Part shown: positions 1 to 8,040 of the stretch, one piece after another
Numbering within the stretch: position 1 is the stretch's first letter
Layout: the number at the start of each line of letters is the position of its first letter
Assembly (NCBI RefSeq): GCF_029392895.1
Contig: NZ_CP114200.1
Coordinates: 2,263,001 to 2,327,000 of the forward strand
Direction of reading: 5' to 3'
Length of the DNA: 64,000 nt
From: Streptomyces sp. 71268
Lineage (GTDB): Bacteria; Actinomycetota; Actinomycetes; Streptomycetales; Streptomycetaceae
Program-made: the position numbers and the translations under genes
Notes under the pieces: model-generated
Seen by the model: the letters and a program-made list of their open reading frames with translations, nothing else
What the model was told of the DNA's origin: nothing
Databases searched by the model: none

Positions 1-1532
1 CTGCCGCCGGTGGGCAACAGCTCGATCTGGACCCGAGGCACGGCCCGACCCAGCCGCCCGGCGCCGCCACCCGCCCCGTCCACGGGCGGCGGCGGAGCCG
101 GCGGCGGCTTCGCCGCGACGCCGCGGTCCGCCACGTCCGCCTGGAACTGGCACACCGCGGCCCACGGCACGCCCATCCGGCGCGCCACCCGCTCCGTCCA
201 CGCCTGGAGGTCCTCGGTGAGCAGGTCCGCGGTCTGCCGCTCCGCGCCCGCCACCAGGACGACCGCGCGCAGCAGCGGCGGCACGGGCTGGCTGTCCGTC
301 GGCTCGTACGCCTCCAACACGTCGATCACGTCGGCCAGTCCGGACAGCGCCCGCGGCTCCGCGTCGTAGGGCAGTACGGCGGCGAGCAGGGCGTCCGGCG
401 TCGCCTGGCGGCAGCGGGCGAGCAGCCCGGCCAGGTCGCGCCGTTGGTCCAGGGTCAGGCACTCGGTGGGGCTCACGATGCGCGCGGCCCTGCGCAACCG
501 CTCCCACGCCGCCCCGGCCACGCCCACCGCACCGGCCACCCCCACCGCACCGGCCACCCCCACCGCACCGGGCGCGCCAGCCGTACCGCCGTCGGGCGCG
601 AGGGTGCCGCGGGCGGCTTCGAGGAGTTCGGGCACGCCGCGCCGGCTGCCCACGGCGAGCCGTACCAGGCGCGCGTGGTCGGTGCCGAGGTCGCGCGCGG
701 GGAACCCGAACCGCGCCGCGAGCCACCGCTCGCACTGCGCCACCGACGCCGGCGTGGCGAGCACGTCCTCCAGCGCGGCGAGGAGTTGCTGCACGCCGCG
801 CCGGGCGGCGGGCACCCGCAGTGGCGGCATGCGGGGCAGCTCCGACTCGATCGCCGGCAGGCTGATGCCATAGACGACAGCCGGCGACCGGTCCTGGTGC
901 CCGCCGGCGCCGGCGCCGGCGCGCGCCCGCACGGCCTGCGCGTCCTCGTGGACGGCCACCACCAGCCCGACCACCGCCTGGCGCGCGCGGTCCCACAGCG
1001 GGCCGCCGCTGTACCCGGCGCTCACGCCCACCCCGCCGACGACGTCCAGCGCGACCCACGGGGCGGCCACCACGCGCGGCCTGGCCCGGATCGTCGTCGC
1101 CGGGTTCCCGCTGGCCCACAGCGCGACGACCTCGCGCTCGCAGTCGTGGAGCTGGAACGGCGCCGGCTCGGCGCCCGGCGGAACGCTCCCCTCCAACCGG
1201 AGCACCGCGAGATCGCCGTGGTGCGCGAGCCGCCCGGGTACCACCGGCGCGCGGCCGGTGGCGTCCGCGCGCGGGGGCCGCCACCCGCCTGGCTCCACCC
1301 GGGCGCTCACCTCACGCTCCCGGTCCACCAGCGGAAAGGCCAGCCGCAGCAGGGCGTCACGGGGCGGGGCCGCCTGGTCGAACTGGCCCCGGCCCAGAGC
1401 ACTGTTGACGACGTGCGCGCAGGTCAACACCAGGTCGTCGGCGATCAACACGCCGGCACCGACCGGCCCACCGTTGCCGAGCACCGAGACGAACGCGGCG
1501 TGCAGCGCGGCGTCCTCCACGTCAGCGTGCAT
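1..1532 (-). CDS. Trypsin-like serine protease with VMAP-type C-terminal region (partial)
   Basis: This gene continues past the left edge; 510 residues are visible. The first ~200 residues are a trypsin-fold protease. The triad is readable: His40 in TCAHVV, Asp107 in HHGDLAVL and Ser175 in GYSGGPLWD. A helical segment (about 225-295) resembles the effector-associated, death-like domains of such proteins. After an Ala/Gly/Val linker comes a helical region like the middle and C-terminal domains of vWA-MoxR-associated proteins (VMAP). No signal peptide is seen, so it should be cytoplasmic. The ATG at 1532 lies 15 bases after the stop of the trypco1-like gene, so the two are probably co-transcribed. 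Known: such proteases are components of predicted NTP-dependent conflict systems. Inferred: it is the cleaving effector. The protease call is firm; the VMAP assignment is from memory of the family. Confidence 0.8.
   Translation of the reverse strand, partial: MHADVEDAALHAAFVSVLGNGGPVGAGVLIADDLVLTCAHVVNSALGRGQFDQAAPPRDALLRLAFPLVDREREVSARVEPGGWRPPRADATGRAPVVPGRLAHHGDLAVLRLEGSVPPGAEPAPFQLHDCEREVVALWASGNPATTIRARPRVVAAPWVALDVVGGVGVSAGYSGGPLWDRARQAVVGLVVAVHEDAQAVRARAGAGAGGHQDRSPAVVYGISLPAIESELPRMPPLRVPAARRGVQQLLAALEDVLATPASVAQCERWLAARFGFPARDLGTDHARLVRLAVGSRRGVPELLEAARGTLAPDGGTAGAPGAVGVAGAVGVAGAVGVAGAAWERLRRAARIVSPTECLTLDQRRDLAGLLARCRQATPDALLAAVLPYDAEPRALSGLADVIDVLEAYEPTDSQPVPPLLRAVVLVAGAERQTADLLTEDLQAWTERVARRMGVPWAAVCQFQADVADRGVAAKPPPAPPPPVDGAGGGAGRLGRAVPRVQIELLPTGG
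514..567. repeat. Three in-frame 18-bp tandem repeats in the protease gene
   Basis: Three consecutive 18-bp units (514-531, 532-549, 550-567) differ by one base. They encode a GVAGAV-type hexapeptide repeat in the linker between the effector-associated and C-terminal regions of the protease. The unit length keeps the frame, so copy number could vary without breaking the protein. Confidence 0.85.
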
Positions 1533-1547
1533 GTCGATCACGCTGCC

Positions 1548-2072
1548 TTACGCGGACGTCGAGCCGAGGTTCCAGGTGGCGGAGACCGAGAAGTTGGCCT
1601 CTCCCTTGCCGGTGAAGACGCCGAGGCTGAGATCGGTACCGAGGGTGACGCCGAACTGCACCGTCACCTCGTCCGGGCGGCGCGGTGAGTCCGCGAGAGA
1701 GGTGTGGATGCTCTCCAACACCCCACTCAGCGGGCGCAACGCGTTCGCCAGCGCCTGCCCGCCCGCGGACAGGGCGCGCGCGGTCCTGCTGTCGACGCTG
1801 ACCGCGCGGGCCCCGCCGAACCCCGAGGGCAGTTCGAGGTCAGGCTCGGGCGGCTGACCGTACGGGCCGTCGGGCGCGCCGTCACGGTCATCGGCACCGC
1901 CGTCCCCGTGGTCACCGCCGTCACCGCTCTCAGAACCGTGAGCGGAGTCCGGCGCCCCGCCGCCCGTCGCCCCCGCCGGGCCGACGGGCGCTGGGCGCGC
2001 CCCGTCGGCGACCGGAGTGAGACGCAACCAGGCGACGGTGCCGTCGTCAAATGTCAGAGCGAGGTCCCCCAT
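1548..2072 (-). CDS. CU044_2847 family protein (trypsin-co-occurring domain 1 type)
   Basis: A 174-residue protein. It starts with a short beta-rich segment (MGDLALTFDDGTVAWLRL), has an acidic Gly/Asp/Ser-rich linker (about 30-85), then a conserved C-terminal segment ending in strands such as VTVQFGVTLGTDLSLG. This is the layout of CU044_2847 proteins, which occur next to trypsin-like proteases in predicted conflict systems; here the protease gene follows 15 bases downstream. The ATG at 2072 was chosen over an in-frame upstream start at 2153 because the conserved segment begins here. A regulator or adaptor of the protease is inferred. No signal peptide or membrane segment. Confidence 0.75.
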   Translation of the reverse strand: MGDLALTFDDGTVAWLRLTPVADGARPAPVGPAGATGGGAPDSAHGSESGDGGDHGDGGADDRDGAPDGPYGQPPEPDLELPSGFGGARAVSVDSRTARALSAGGQALANALRPLSGVLESIHTSLADSPRRPDEVTVQFGVTLGTDLSLGVFTGKGEANFSVSATWNLGSTSA

Positions 2073-2291
2073 GGCGATCAGTGTGGCACGCGGAGCCGGG
2101 CGCCGGGAGCGTACGAACGCCTCGTTCCGCGCCCCCGAACCCGCCGCGCACACCCAGCCGAACCACCACGCCCCACACGTCTCACACGCCTCAACTATCG
2201 CCGCCGTGAGGGGAGGTGAACGCCCATCAGACAGTCGGGGCTCGCAGCCGCGCTCCGGTGCGCGGTCGCCCCGTGCGGAGCGCGGCCGCCG

Positions 2292-3185
2292 CTAGCCCAG
2301 CTTCACCCGGGCCAGTTGGCGGGCCTGCGCGACGAGTTGGTCCGCGCTGTCCCAGACCTGGACGTCCTCCTCCAGGAAGCCGCCGGCCAGGTTGCGGGTG
2401 GTGATGGCGACGCGCAGCCGACCGGGGGCGGGACGGCGGCGGACGTGCGCGGTCAGCTCCACCGTGGGCACCCAGCCACTCAGCCCGAGGTCGAACGCGG
2501 TGGGCGGCAACGCGTCCACGGTCAGCAGCAGCGACAGCGGGTCGGGGTCCCTGCCGTCGGCGAGCCCGAACCAGGCCCGCATGTCGCCGACCCCGCTGGG
2601 CTGGCCGACCGCCCAGCCCGCGGTCGCCGGGTCGAGGCGCATGTCGAACCGGTCCACTATCTCGGAGCTGTCGCTGAGCGGCACCTCGCCGTCGGGGGCG
2701 TCGTCCGCGCCGAGGCAGTGTTCGTACGGGGGCATGGCCGGCGGCGTGGCGGTGGTGCGCACGTCGTTGGGCAGCGCGTCCAGGTGTCCGTAGGTGGCCA
2801 GCACGCGGATGCGCTCCACCTCGGCCCCGTCCTCGTCGAACTGGACGAGGGACGCCTGACCGGTGGAGAGGGTGCGACCAGTACGGACCGTCTCGGTGCG
2901 GATCACGGCGGGCCCGGGCTGCGAGGCGGTCAGGTAGTGCGCGGTGATCGAGAACGGGTCGGGGTGCGGCAGGGTGTCGCCGAGCGCCCGGCCGAGCACG
3001 GCCAGCAGGTAGCCGCCGTTCAGCGCCTTGAGGATGCTCCAGCGTGCGGAGAGGTCGGCGTCGTAGGTCGCGGTGACCGCGGCGGAAGGAGCGCCGGACT
3101 CGGCGGCGGAGCCCGTCCCGGGGGCGCGGCGGGTCACCGTCGTGTCCCGGTCGAACTCGCTGTTACCGATGGTTGCCTGTGCCAT
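2292..3185 (-). CDS. Thioesterase family protein (acyl-CoA thioesterase, double hot-dog type)
   Basis: A 297-residue protein. The N-terminal half carries the hot-dog region around WSILKALNGGYLLAVLGRAL and SITAHYLTASQPGPA; the second half (from about residue 165) is the second hot-dog unit ending in EDVQVWDSADQLVAQARQL. This fits the TesB-like/4HBT_3 family that hydrolyses acyl-CoA esters in the cytoplasm. The ATG at 3185 (MAQATIGNSEFD) was chosen because upstream sequence is repetitive. It stands alone, with a repeat-rich spacer upstream. The substrate cannot be told. Confidence 0.8.
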   Translation of the reverse strand: MAQATIGNSEFDRDTTVTRRAPGTGSAAESGAPSAAVTATYDADLSARWSILKALNGGYLLAVLGRALGDTLPHPDPFSITAHYLTASQPGPAVIRTETVRTGRTLSTGQASLVQFDEDGAEVERIRVLATYGHLDALPNDVRTTATPPAMPPYEHCLGADDAPDGEVPLSDSSEIVDRFDMRLDPATAGWAVGQPSGVGDMRAWFGLADGRDPDPLSLLLTVDALPPTAFDLGLSGWVPTVELTAHVRRRPAPGRLRVAITTRNLAGGFLEEDVQVWDSADQLVAQARQLARVKLG

Positions 3186-3289
3186 GGAAAGCACCGTACA
3201 CGCCAAAATTACCGACGGGTAGGTTCCTCCGGGCCCGGTTCGCCCACCCCTCCCCCGGCCCCCGCCCACTCCCACCCTCCGGCGGCCCC

Positions 3290-3430
3290 ACGCCCCGTGT
3301 CGGTCTCCGTGCCCCGTACACCCCCGCCCCGTGCCCCGTGCCCCGTACGCGATCACCGTCCCGCGCCCCGTGCCCCGCGCGCCGTGCCCCGTAGCCCCGC
3401 GCCCCGTACGACACCGCCCCGTGCCCCAAG
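3290..3430. repeat. GC-rich CCCCGTG/CCCCGTAC repeat tract in the 3186-3505 spacer
   Basis: The 320-base spacer between the TRIC gene and the thioesterase gene holds no credible gene. Most of it is an irregular array of the words CCCCGTG, CCCCGTAC and CCCCGCG. The same word family recurs, in either orientation, near 27.1, 28.0, 34.9 and 39.1 kb. The thioesterase promoter must lie at the left end of this spacer, near 3190-3240. Confidence 0.8.
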
Positions 3431-3505
3431 CCCCGCCACCCCCGCAAGCGCCGCGCAGGCGCCGCGCGCACTCCACCCCATGGGGTCGGCCGGCCCGCGC
3501 CGGCG

Positions 3506-4174
3506 CTAGGTTCCCTCCGCCTCCTCGCGGGCCGTGCTGCGGCGGTTCCAGGCGCGGGGGGCGCGCCAGCCGAAGCGCATCGCGCACAGCCGGAGGGCGA
3601 AGGCCAGCAGGGCGGCGAGCGCGCTCGTGCCGCCGCTCAGCGCGTCGAAGTGCACCAGCAGGGCCACCACGGAGGAGCCGACCAGGGCCGGTACGGCGTA
3701 GATCTCGCGGTCCCAGCGCAGCAGTGAGGGCACCTCGTTGGCCAGCACGTCGCGCAGCACGCCGCCGCCCGCCGCCGTGGCGACGCCCAGCGTGACCGAG
3801 GCGGTCAGGCTCAGCCCGTACTCGTACGCCTTGGTGGTGCCGGCCACGCAGAACAGGCCGAGGCCCGCCGCGTCGAACACGCCGACCGCCCCGTTGATCC
3901 GCTCCACCTCGGGATGGAGGAAGAACACCAGGCTGGCGGCTATCAGCGGGGTCACGAAGTAACCGAAGTCGGTGAAGGCCGCGGGCGGCACGGCCCCGAT
4001 GATCAGGTCGCGGATCAGCCCGCCGCCCAGCGCGGTGACCTCGGCGAGCACGGCTATGCCGAAGACGTCGAAGTTCTTGCGTACGGCGAGGAGCGCGCCC
4101 GAGATCGCGAAGACGAAGATCCCGGCGAGGTCCAAGGAGCGCAGCACGGATGGCGTGAACAGATCGGTGAGCAC
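3506..4174 (-). CDS. Trimeric intracellular cation channel (TRIC/UPF0126) family membrane protein
   Basis: A 222-residue integral membrane protein with about seven hydrophobic helices. It shows the internal duplication typical of UPF0126/YicG proteins: GGGLIRDLIIGAVP in the first half and GGGVLRDVLANEVP in the second. Prokaryotic TRIC homologues form homotrimeric cation channels. The ATG at 4174 gives an N-terminus (MLTDLFTPSVLRSLDLAG) of usual length. It stands between a repeat-rich spacer and the peptide transporter operon, with no clear functional link to either. Confidence 0.9.
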   Translation of the reverse strand: MLTDLFTPSVLRSLDLAGIFVFAISGALLAVRKNFDVFGIAVLAEVTALGGGLIRDLIIGAVPPAAFTDFGYFVTPLIAASLVFFLHPEVERINGAVGVFDAAGLGLFCVAGTTKAYEYGLSLTASVTLGVATAAGGGVLRDVLANEVPSLLRWDREIYAVPALVGSSVVALLVHFDALSGGTSALAALLAFALRLCAMRFGWRAPRAWNRRSTAREEAEGT

Positions 4175-4385
4175 CCGCTATTTTTACCCCGCGGGTCCGG
4201 GATGCCCGATCTGATCAACGGGGCCCGGGGCCACTACCGGCCCGCCCCGGCCCCGCGCGCGGCCCGGCCGCCGGGCCCGCTTCCTAGCGTCGTACGTGCC
4301 CACACCGCCCACATCCGCGGTCACGGCCACCGCGCCACCTCGCCCACCGCCCCGGCCGTGATATCCGTCACCGCCGCGCCCGTGG

Positions 4386-5732
4386 TCAGCCCTCGGCGGC
4401 CCCGGGCTCCTTCTTCACGGGCTTCGCGGGCTCCGCGGACTGCTTCGCGGACTGCTTCGCCGGCTCCTTCGACGCCTTCCCCGCTGCCTCCGCCGAGGGC
4501 TTGGCGGACGCCTTGTCCGCGGCCCCGTCCGGAGCCCGGTCAGCCGTCTTCGCCCCGGCCGTCGCCGTCTTCGCGGCCTTGGCCGGCGCCTTCTCAGCCG
4601 TCGTGGTCGACCCCGCCGCCGGCGCCGCCGCGCTCGGCGCCTGGGTGCGGGCGCCCTTGCCACCGCCCGCCGCGTCCTCGGCCAGCGCGGCGTCGCCCGG
4701 CTTGAGGTCCTCGTGGTTCTCGGGGTGGTGGCACGCCACCTGGTGGCCCGTCTTCAGCGCGAGCAGCGGCGGCTCCTCCACCGTGCACACCACCGTGGCC
4801 TTCCAGCACCGGGTGTGGAACCGGCAGCCGCTCGGCGGGGCGATGGGCGAGGGCACGTCGCCACGGAGCAGGATGCGGTCGCGCTTGCCGCGACGCCTCG
4901 GGTCGGGCACCGGGACCGCCGAGAGCAGCGCCCGGGTGTACGGGTGCATCGGCCGCTCGTACAGCGATTTCCGGTCAGTCAGCTCGACGATCTTGCCGAG
5001 GTACATCACCGCGATCCGGTCCGAGACGTGCCGGATGACCGACAGGTCGTGCGCGATGATCACGTACGTCAGGCCCAGCTCCTCCTGGAGGTCGTCCAGC
5101 AGGTTGACCACCTGGGCCTGGATCGACACGTCGAGGGCCGAGACCGGCTCGTCCGCGACGACCAGCTTCGGGTTCAGGGCCAGCGCGCGGGCGATGCCGA
5201 TGCGCTGGCGCTGGCCGCCGGAGAACTCGTGCGGGTACCGGTTGTAGTGCTCCGGGTTCAGGCCGACGCGCGCCAGGAGTCGCTGCACCTCCGCCTTGAC
5301 GCCGCCCTCGGGGGTGATGCGCTGGAGCTTGAAGGGGGCGCTGACGATGGTGCCGACCGTGTGGCGCGGGTTCAGCGACGAGTACGGGTCCTGGAAGATC
5401 ATCTGGACGTCGCGGCGCAGCGGGCGCATGCCGGCGACGTTCAGGTGGGTGATGTCCCGGCCCTCGAACTCCACCGTGCCGCCGGTGGGTTCGAGCAGGC
5501 GGGTGATGAGCCGCCCCATGGTGGACTTGCCGCAGCCGGACTCGCCGACCACGCCCAGCGTCTCGCCCGACCTCACGTCGAAGCTCAGCCCGTCCACGGC
5601 CTGGACCGCGCCGACCTGCCGGCGCAGCAGCCCCTTGGTGATCGGGAAGTGCTTGACCAGGCCGGTCACCTTGAGCAGGGTCTCGCCCGCGGCTGGCCGC
5701 TGCTTCTGCAACGTCACGTTGTTCTCCGACAC
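4386..5732 (-). CDS. Peptide ABC transporter ATP-binding protein (OppF/DppF type) with Ala/Lys-rich tail
   Basis: A 448-residue ATPase. It has Walker [10 protein letters not shown], signature [10 protein letters not shown], Walker B in [12 protein letters not shown], and the C-terminal oligopeptide/dipeptide-transporter domain with its Cys pattern ([14 protein letters not shown]). It couples ATP hydrolysis to peptide import at the membrane. The GTG at 5732 has AAGGAC eight bases upstream and follows the OppD-type stop by 11 bases. The last ~90 residues are an Ala/Lys/Pro/Glu-rich low-complexity tail absent from typical family members of about 330-350 residues. It is the last gene of the importer operon. 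Confidence 0.9.
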   Translation of the reverse strand: MSENNVTLQKQRPAAGETLLKVTGLVKHFPITKGLLRRQVGAVQAVDGLSFDVRSGETLGVVGESGCGKSTMGRLITRLLEPTGGTVEFEGRDITHLNVAGMRPLRRDVQMIFQDPYSSLNPRHTVGTIVSAPFKLQRITPEGGVKAEVQRLLARVGLNPEHYNRYPHEFSGGQRQRIGIARALALNPKLVVADEPVSALDVSIQAQVVNLLDDLQEELGLTYVIIAHDLSVIRHVSDRIAVMYLGKIVELTDRKSLYERPMHPYTRALLSAVPVPDPRRRGKRDRILLRGDVPSPIAPPSGCRFHTRCWKATVVCTVEEPPLLALKTGHQVACHHPENHEDLKPGDAALAEDAAGGGKGARTQAPSAAAPAAGSTTTAEKAPAKAAKTATAGAKTADRAPDGAADKASAKPSAEAAGKASKEPAKQSAKQSAEPAKPVKKEPGAAEG

Positions 5733-5743
5733 AGCTTGGTCCT

Positions 5744-6892
5744 TCACAGCTTGGGCGCAATCTCTTCGGTCCAGATCCGCGTCCGCTCCTCCTGCGACAT
5801 GTGGCACGCGGAGAAGTGACGGCTGCCGACCTCCTTCAGCTCCGGCCGCTCGGTGCGGGTGCGGTTGTCGGCCGGCACGTCCGCGTACGGGCAGCGGGGG
5901 TTGAAGGCGCACCCCTGCGGCACGTTGATCAGGCTGGGCGGCGAGCCGTGCACGGGGATCAGCCGGTCGGTCTGGTCCCGGTCGATGCGCGGCATCGAAC
6001 CCAACAGGCCCCAGGTGTAAGGGTGTTGGGGCTCGTAGAAGACCTTCTCCGCCGGGCCGCGCTCCACGCACCGGCCGCCGTACATCACCAGGATGTCGTC
6101 GGCGAGCTCGGCGACGACGCCCAGGTCGTGGGTGATGATGATGACGGCCGAGCCGAACTCCTTCTGCAGGTCCCGGATCAGGTCGAGGATCTGCGCCTGC
6201 ACGGTGACGTCCAGGGCGGTGGTGGGCTCGTCGGCGATGAGCAGTTCGGGGTTGTTGACGAGCGCCATCGCGATCATGGCGCGCTGCCGCATGCCGCCGG
6301 AGAACTGGTGCGGGTAGTCGTCGACCCTGCGGTCGGGCTGCGGGATGCCGACCCGGTCAAGCAGCTCGACCGCGCGCCGCCGCGCCTTCTGCTTGTCGAC
6401 CTTGTTGTGGACCCGGTACGCCTCCATGATCTGCGCGCCGACCGTGAAGTACGGGTGCATCGCGGAGAGCGGGTCCTGGAAGATCATCGACATCTCGCGG
6501 CCCCGCAGCCGCCGGACCTCGTCCGGGTGGGCGGCCAGCAGGTCGGTGCCGTCGAACCAGATCTCGCCGGAGATCCGCGCCTTGCCCCGGCCGTACTGGC
6601 CGACGGTGTGCAGTCCCATGATGCCGAGCGAGGTGACCGACTTCCCCGATCCCGACTCGCCGACGATGCCCAGCGTCTTGCCGCGCTCCAACTGGAAGGA
6701 GAGTCCGTCGACGGACTTGACCAGGCCGTCGTCGGTCGGGAAGTGCACCCGCAGGTCGCGTACGTCCAGGAAGACGCCCGAGTCCGGGGTGCCGGCGGTC
6801 GTCGGCTCGCCCACGGCGCCGGCCCGCCGCGCGGGCCGGCCACTCGTCTTGCTGACCGCGCGCCCGGCCCCGGGGGTGGATTCCGTCGTCAT
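5744..6892 (-). CDS. Peptide ABC transporter ATP-binding protein (OppD/DppD type)
   Basis: A 382-residue ATPase with Walker [10 protein letters not shown], signature [14 protein letters not shown], Walker B in [12 protein letters not shown], and a C-terminal oligopeptide-transporter domain with [12 protein letters not shown]. It is the partner ATPase of the OppF-type protein. Its ATG at 6892 overlaps the stop of the upstream permease (ATGA), indicating translational coupling. A ~45-residue Ala/Gly/Thr-rich leader precedes the ABC domain ([11 protein letters not shown]). Confidence 0.92.
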   Translation of the reverse strand: MTTESTPGAGRAVSKTSGRPARRAGAVGEPTTAGTPDSGVFLDVRDLRVHFPTDDGLVKSVDGLSFQLERGKTLGIVGESGSGKSVTSLGIMGLHTVGQYGRGKARISGEIWFDGTDLLAAHPDEVRRLRGREMSMIFQDPLSAMHPYFTVGAQIMEAYRVHNKVDKQKARRRAVELLDRVGIPQPDRRVDDYPHQFSGGMRQRAMIAMALVNNPELLIADEPTTALDVTVQAQILDLIRDLQKEFGSAVIIITHDLGVVAELADDILVMYGGRCVERGPAEKVFYEPQHPYTWGLLGSMPRIDRDQTDRLIPVHGSPPSLINVPQGCAFNPRCPYADVPADNRTRTERPELKEVGSRHFSACHMSQEERTRIWTEEIAPKL

Positions 6893-7887
6893 GAGAGCCT
6901 CACTCGGGGGTCGATCACGGCGTACAAGAGGTCCACGACGAGGTTGGCGATCACGACGGCGCCCGCCGTGAGCAGCGTGACCCCCAGGATGACCGGCAGG
7001 TCGCGTTCGCCGATGGCCGACACAGCCGCCTGGCCGAGGCCCGGGAGGCTGAACGTGGTCTCGGTGAGGATGGCCCCGCCGACCAGCGCGCCCAGGTCCA
7101 TGCCGAGGATGGTGAGCACCGGCGTCATGGTGGAGCGCATCGCGTGCTTGCCGATCACGACCGGCTCGCGCAGTCCCTTGGCGCGCGCGGTGCGGATGTA
7201 GTCCTCGCCGAGCACTTCGAGCATGGTGGCGCGGGTGAGCCTGGCGTACATCGCCGCGTACAGGAAGGCGAGCGTGACCCAGGGCAGGATCATGCCGCTG
7301 AACCACAGCGCGGGGTCGGTGCCGAACTCGGTGTACTCGTTGCTCACCCAGTCGAGCTGGTACGAGAAGATCGCCAGCGAGACGACGCCGGTGAAGTAGA
7401 TGGGGAGCGAGACGCCCGCCAGGGCGACGGTCATGGCCGTGCGGTCCCAGATCGTGCCGCGCTTGAGCGCCGAGACGATGCCGGTGGCCACGCCGCCGAT
7501 GACCCAGAGCAGGGCCGCGCCGCCGGCGAGGCCGAGGGTGACCGGCAGTCGGTCGGTCAGGACCGGCCAGATGGGCTGCTCGTTGCGGAAGGAGTACCCG
7601 AAGCACGGAGCCGAGCAGTGCACGGTGTCGGCGCCGCTGGTGTAGTCACGCCCCATGAACAGGCCGCGCAGGAACTCCCAGAACTGCACCACGATCGGGT
7701 CGTCGAGCCCGAGCTTCTGGCGGATGGCCTCGATGGCCTGCGCGTCGGACTGCTTGCCGACGTACATCGTCGCCGGGTCGACGCCGGTCCACTTCGGGAT
7801 GATGAAGAAGATGCCGAAGGTCACCAGGATGACGACCATCAGCGTCAGGACGACGGCGAACAGCCGCCGGATGAGGTATGCGAGCAC
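6889..7887 (-). CDS. Peptide ABC transporter permease (OppB/DppB type)
   Basis: A 332-residue inner-membrane permease. It starts with MLAYLIRRLFAVVLTL, the usual OppB helix, followed by five more helices. The EAA-type loop (EDYIRTARAKGLREPVVIGKHA) contacts the ATPases. It forms the translocation pore with the OppC-type permease. It lies 153 bases after the binding-protein gene, across a strong hairpin that may lower its expression relative to that protein. Confidence 0.93.
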   Translation of the reverse strand: MLAYLIRRLFAVVLTLMVVILVTFGIFFIIPKWTGVDPATMYVGKQSDAQAIEAIRQKLGLDDPIVVQFWEFLRGLFMGRDYTSGADTVHCSAPCFGYSFRNEQPIWPVLTDRLPVTLGLAGGAALLWVIGGVATGIVSALKRGTIWDRTAMTVALAGVSLPIYFTGVVSLAIFSYQLDWVSNEYTEFGTDPALWFSGMILPWVTLAFLYAAMYARLTRATMLEVLGEDYIRTARAKGLREPVVIGKHAMRSTMTPVLTILGMDLGALVGGAILTETTFSLPGLGQAAVSAIGERDLPVILGVTLLTAGAVVIANLVVDLLYAVIDPRVRLS

Positions 7888-7901
7888 TGCTTTCGGCCCG
7901 G

Positions 7902-7948
7902 CCGCGGCGGGGAACTACCGGCGTTCGTCCGGTGGTTCCCCGCCGCGG
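7902..7948. terminator. 20-bp hairpin between binding-protein and permease genes
   Basis: Arms 7902-7921 and 7929-7948 pair over 20 bp with a single G-U pair and a 7-base loop. No T tract follows on the minus strand. In the 7888-8040 spacer, right after the binding-protein gene, it is best read as an mRNA 3'-end stabiliser or partial terminator favouring the binding protein. Confidence 0.7.
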
Positions 7949-8040
7949 AACGCGGCCATCACCTGCCCTTCGTGCCTAGCGGCGGGTGCGCCGGGATGCG
8001 GCTGGCCTCACGCCAGACCTACGGATACGGGTGGTGGCGA

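Noticed and set aside
4386..6071. Extending the OppF-type gene to an upstream start at 6071
   Set aside because: The extra part overlaps the OppD-type gene in another frame; GTG 5732 has a good ribosome-binding site and family-like start.
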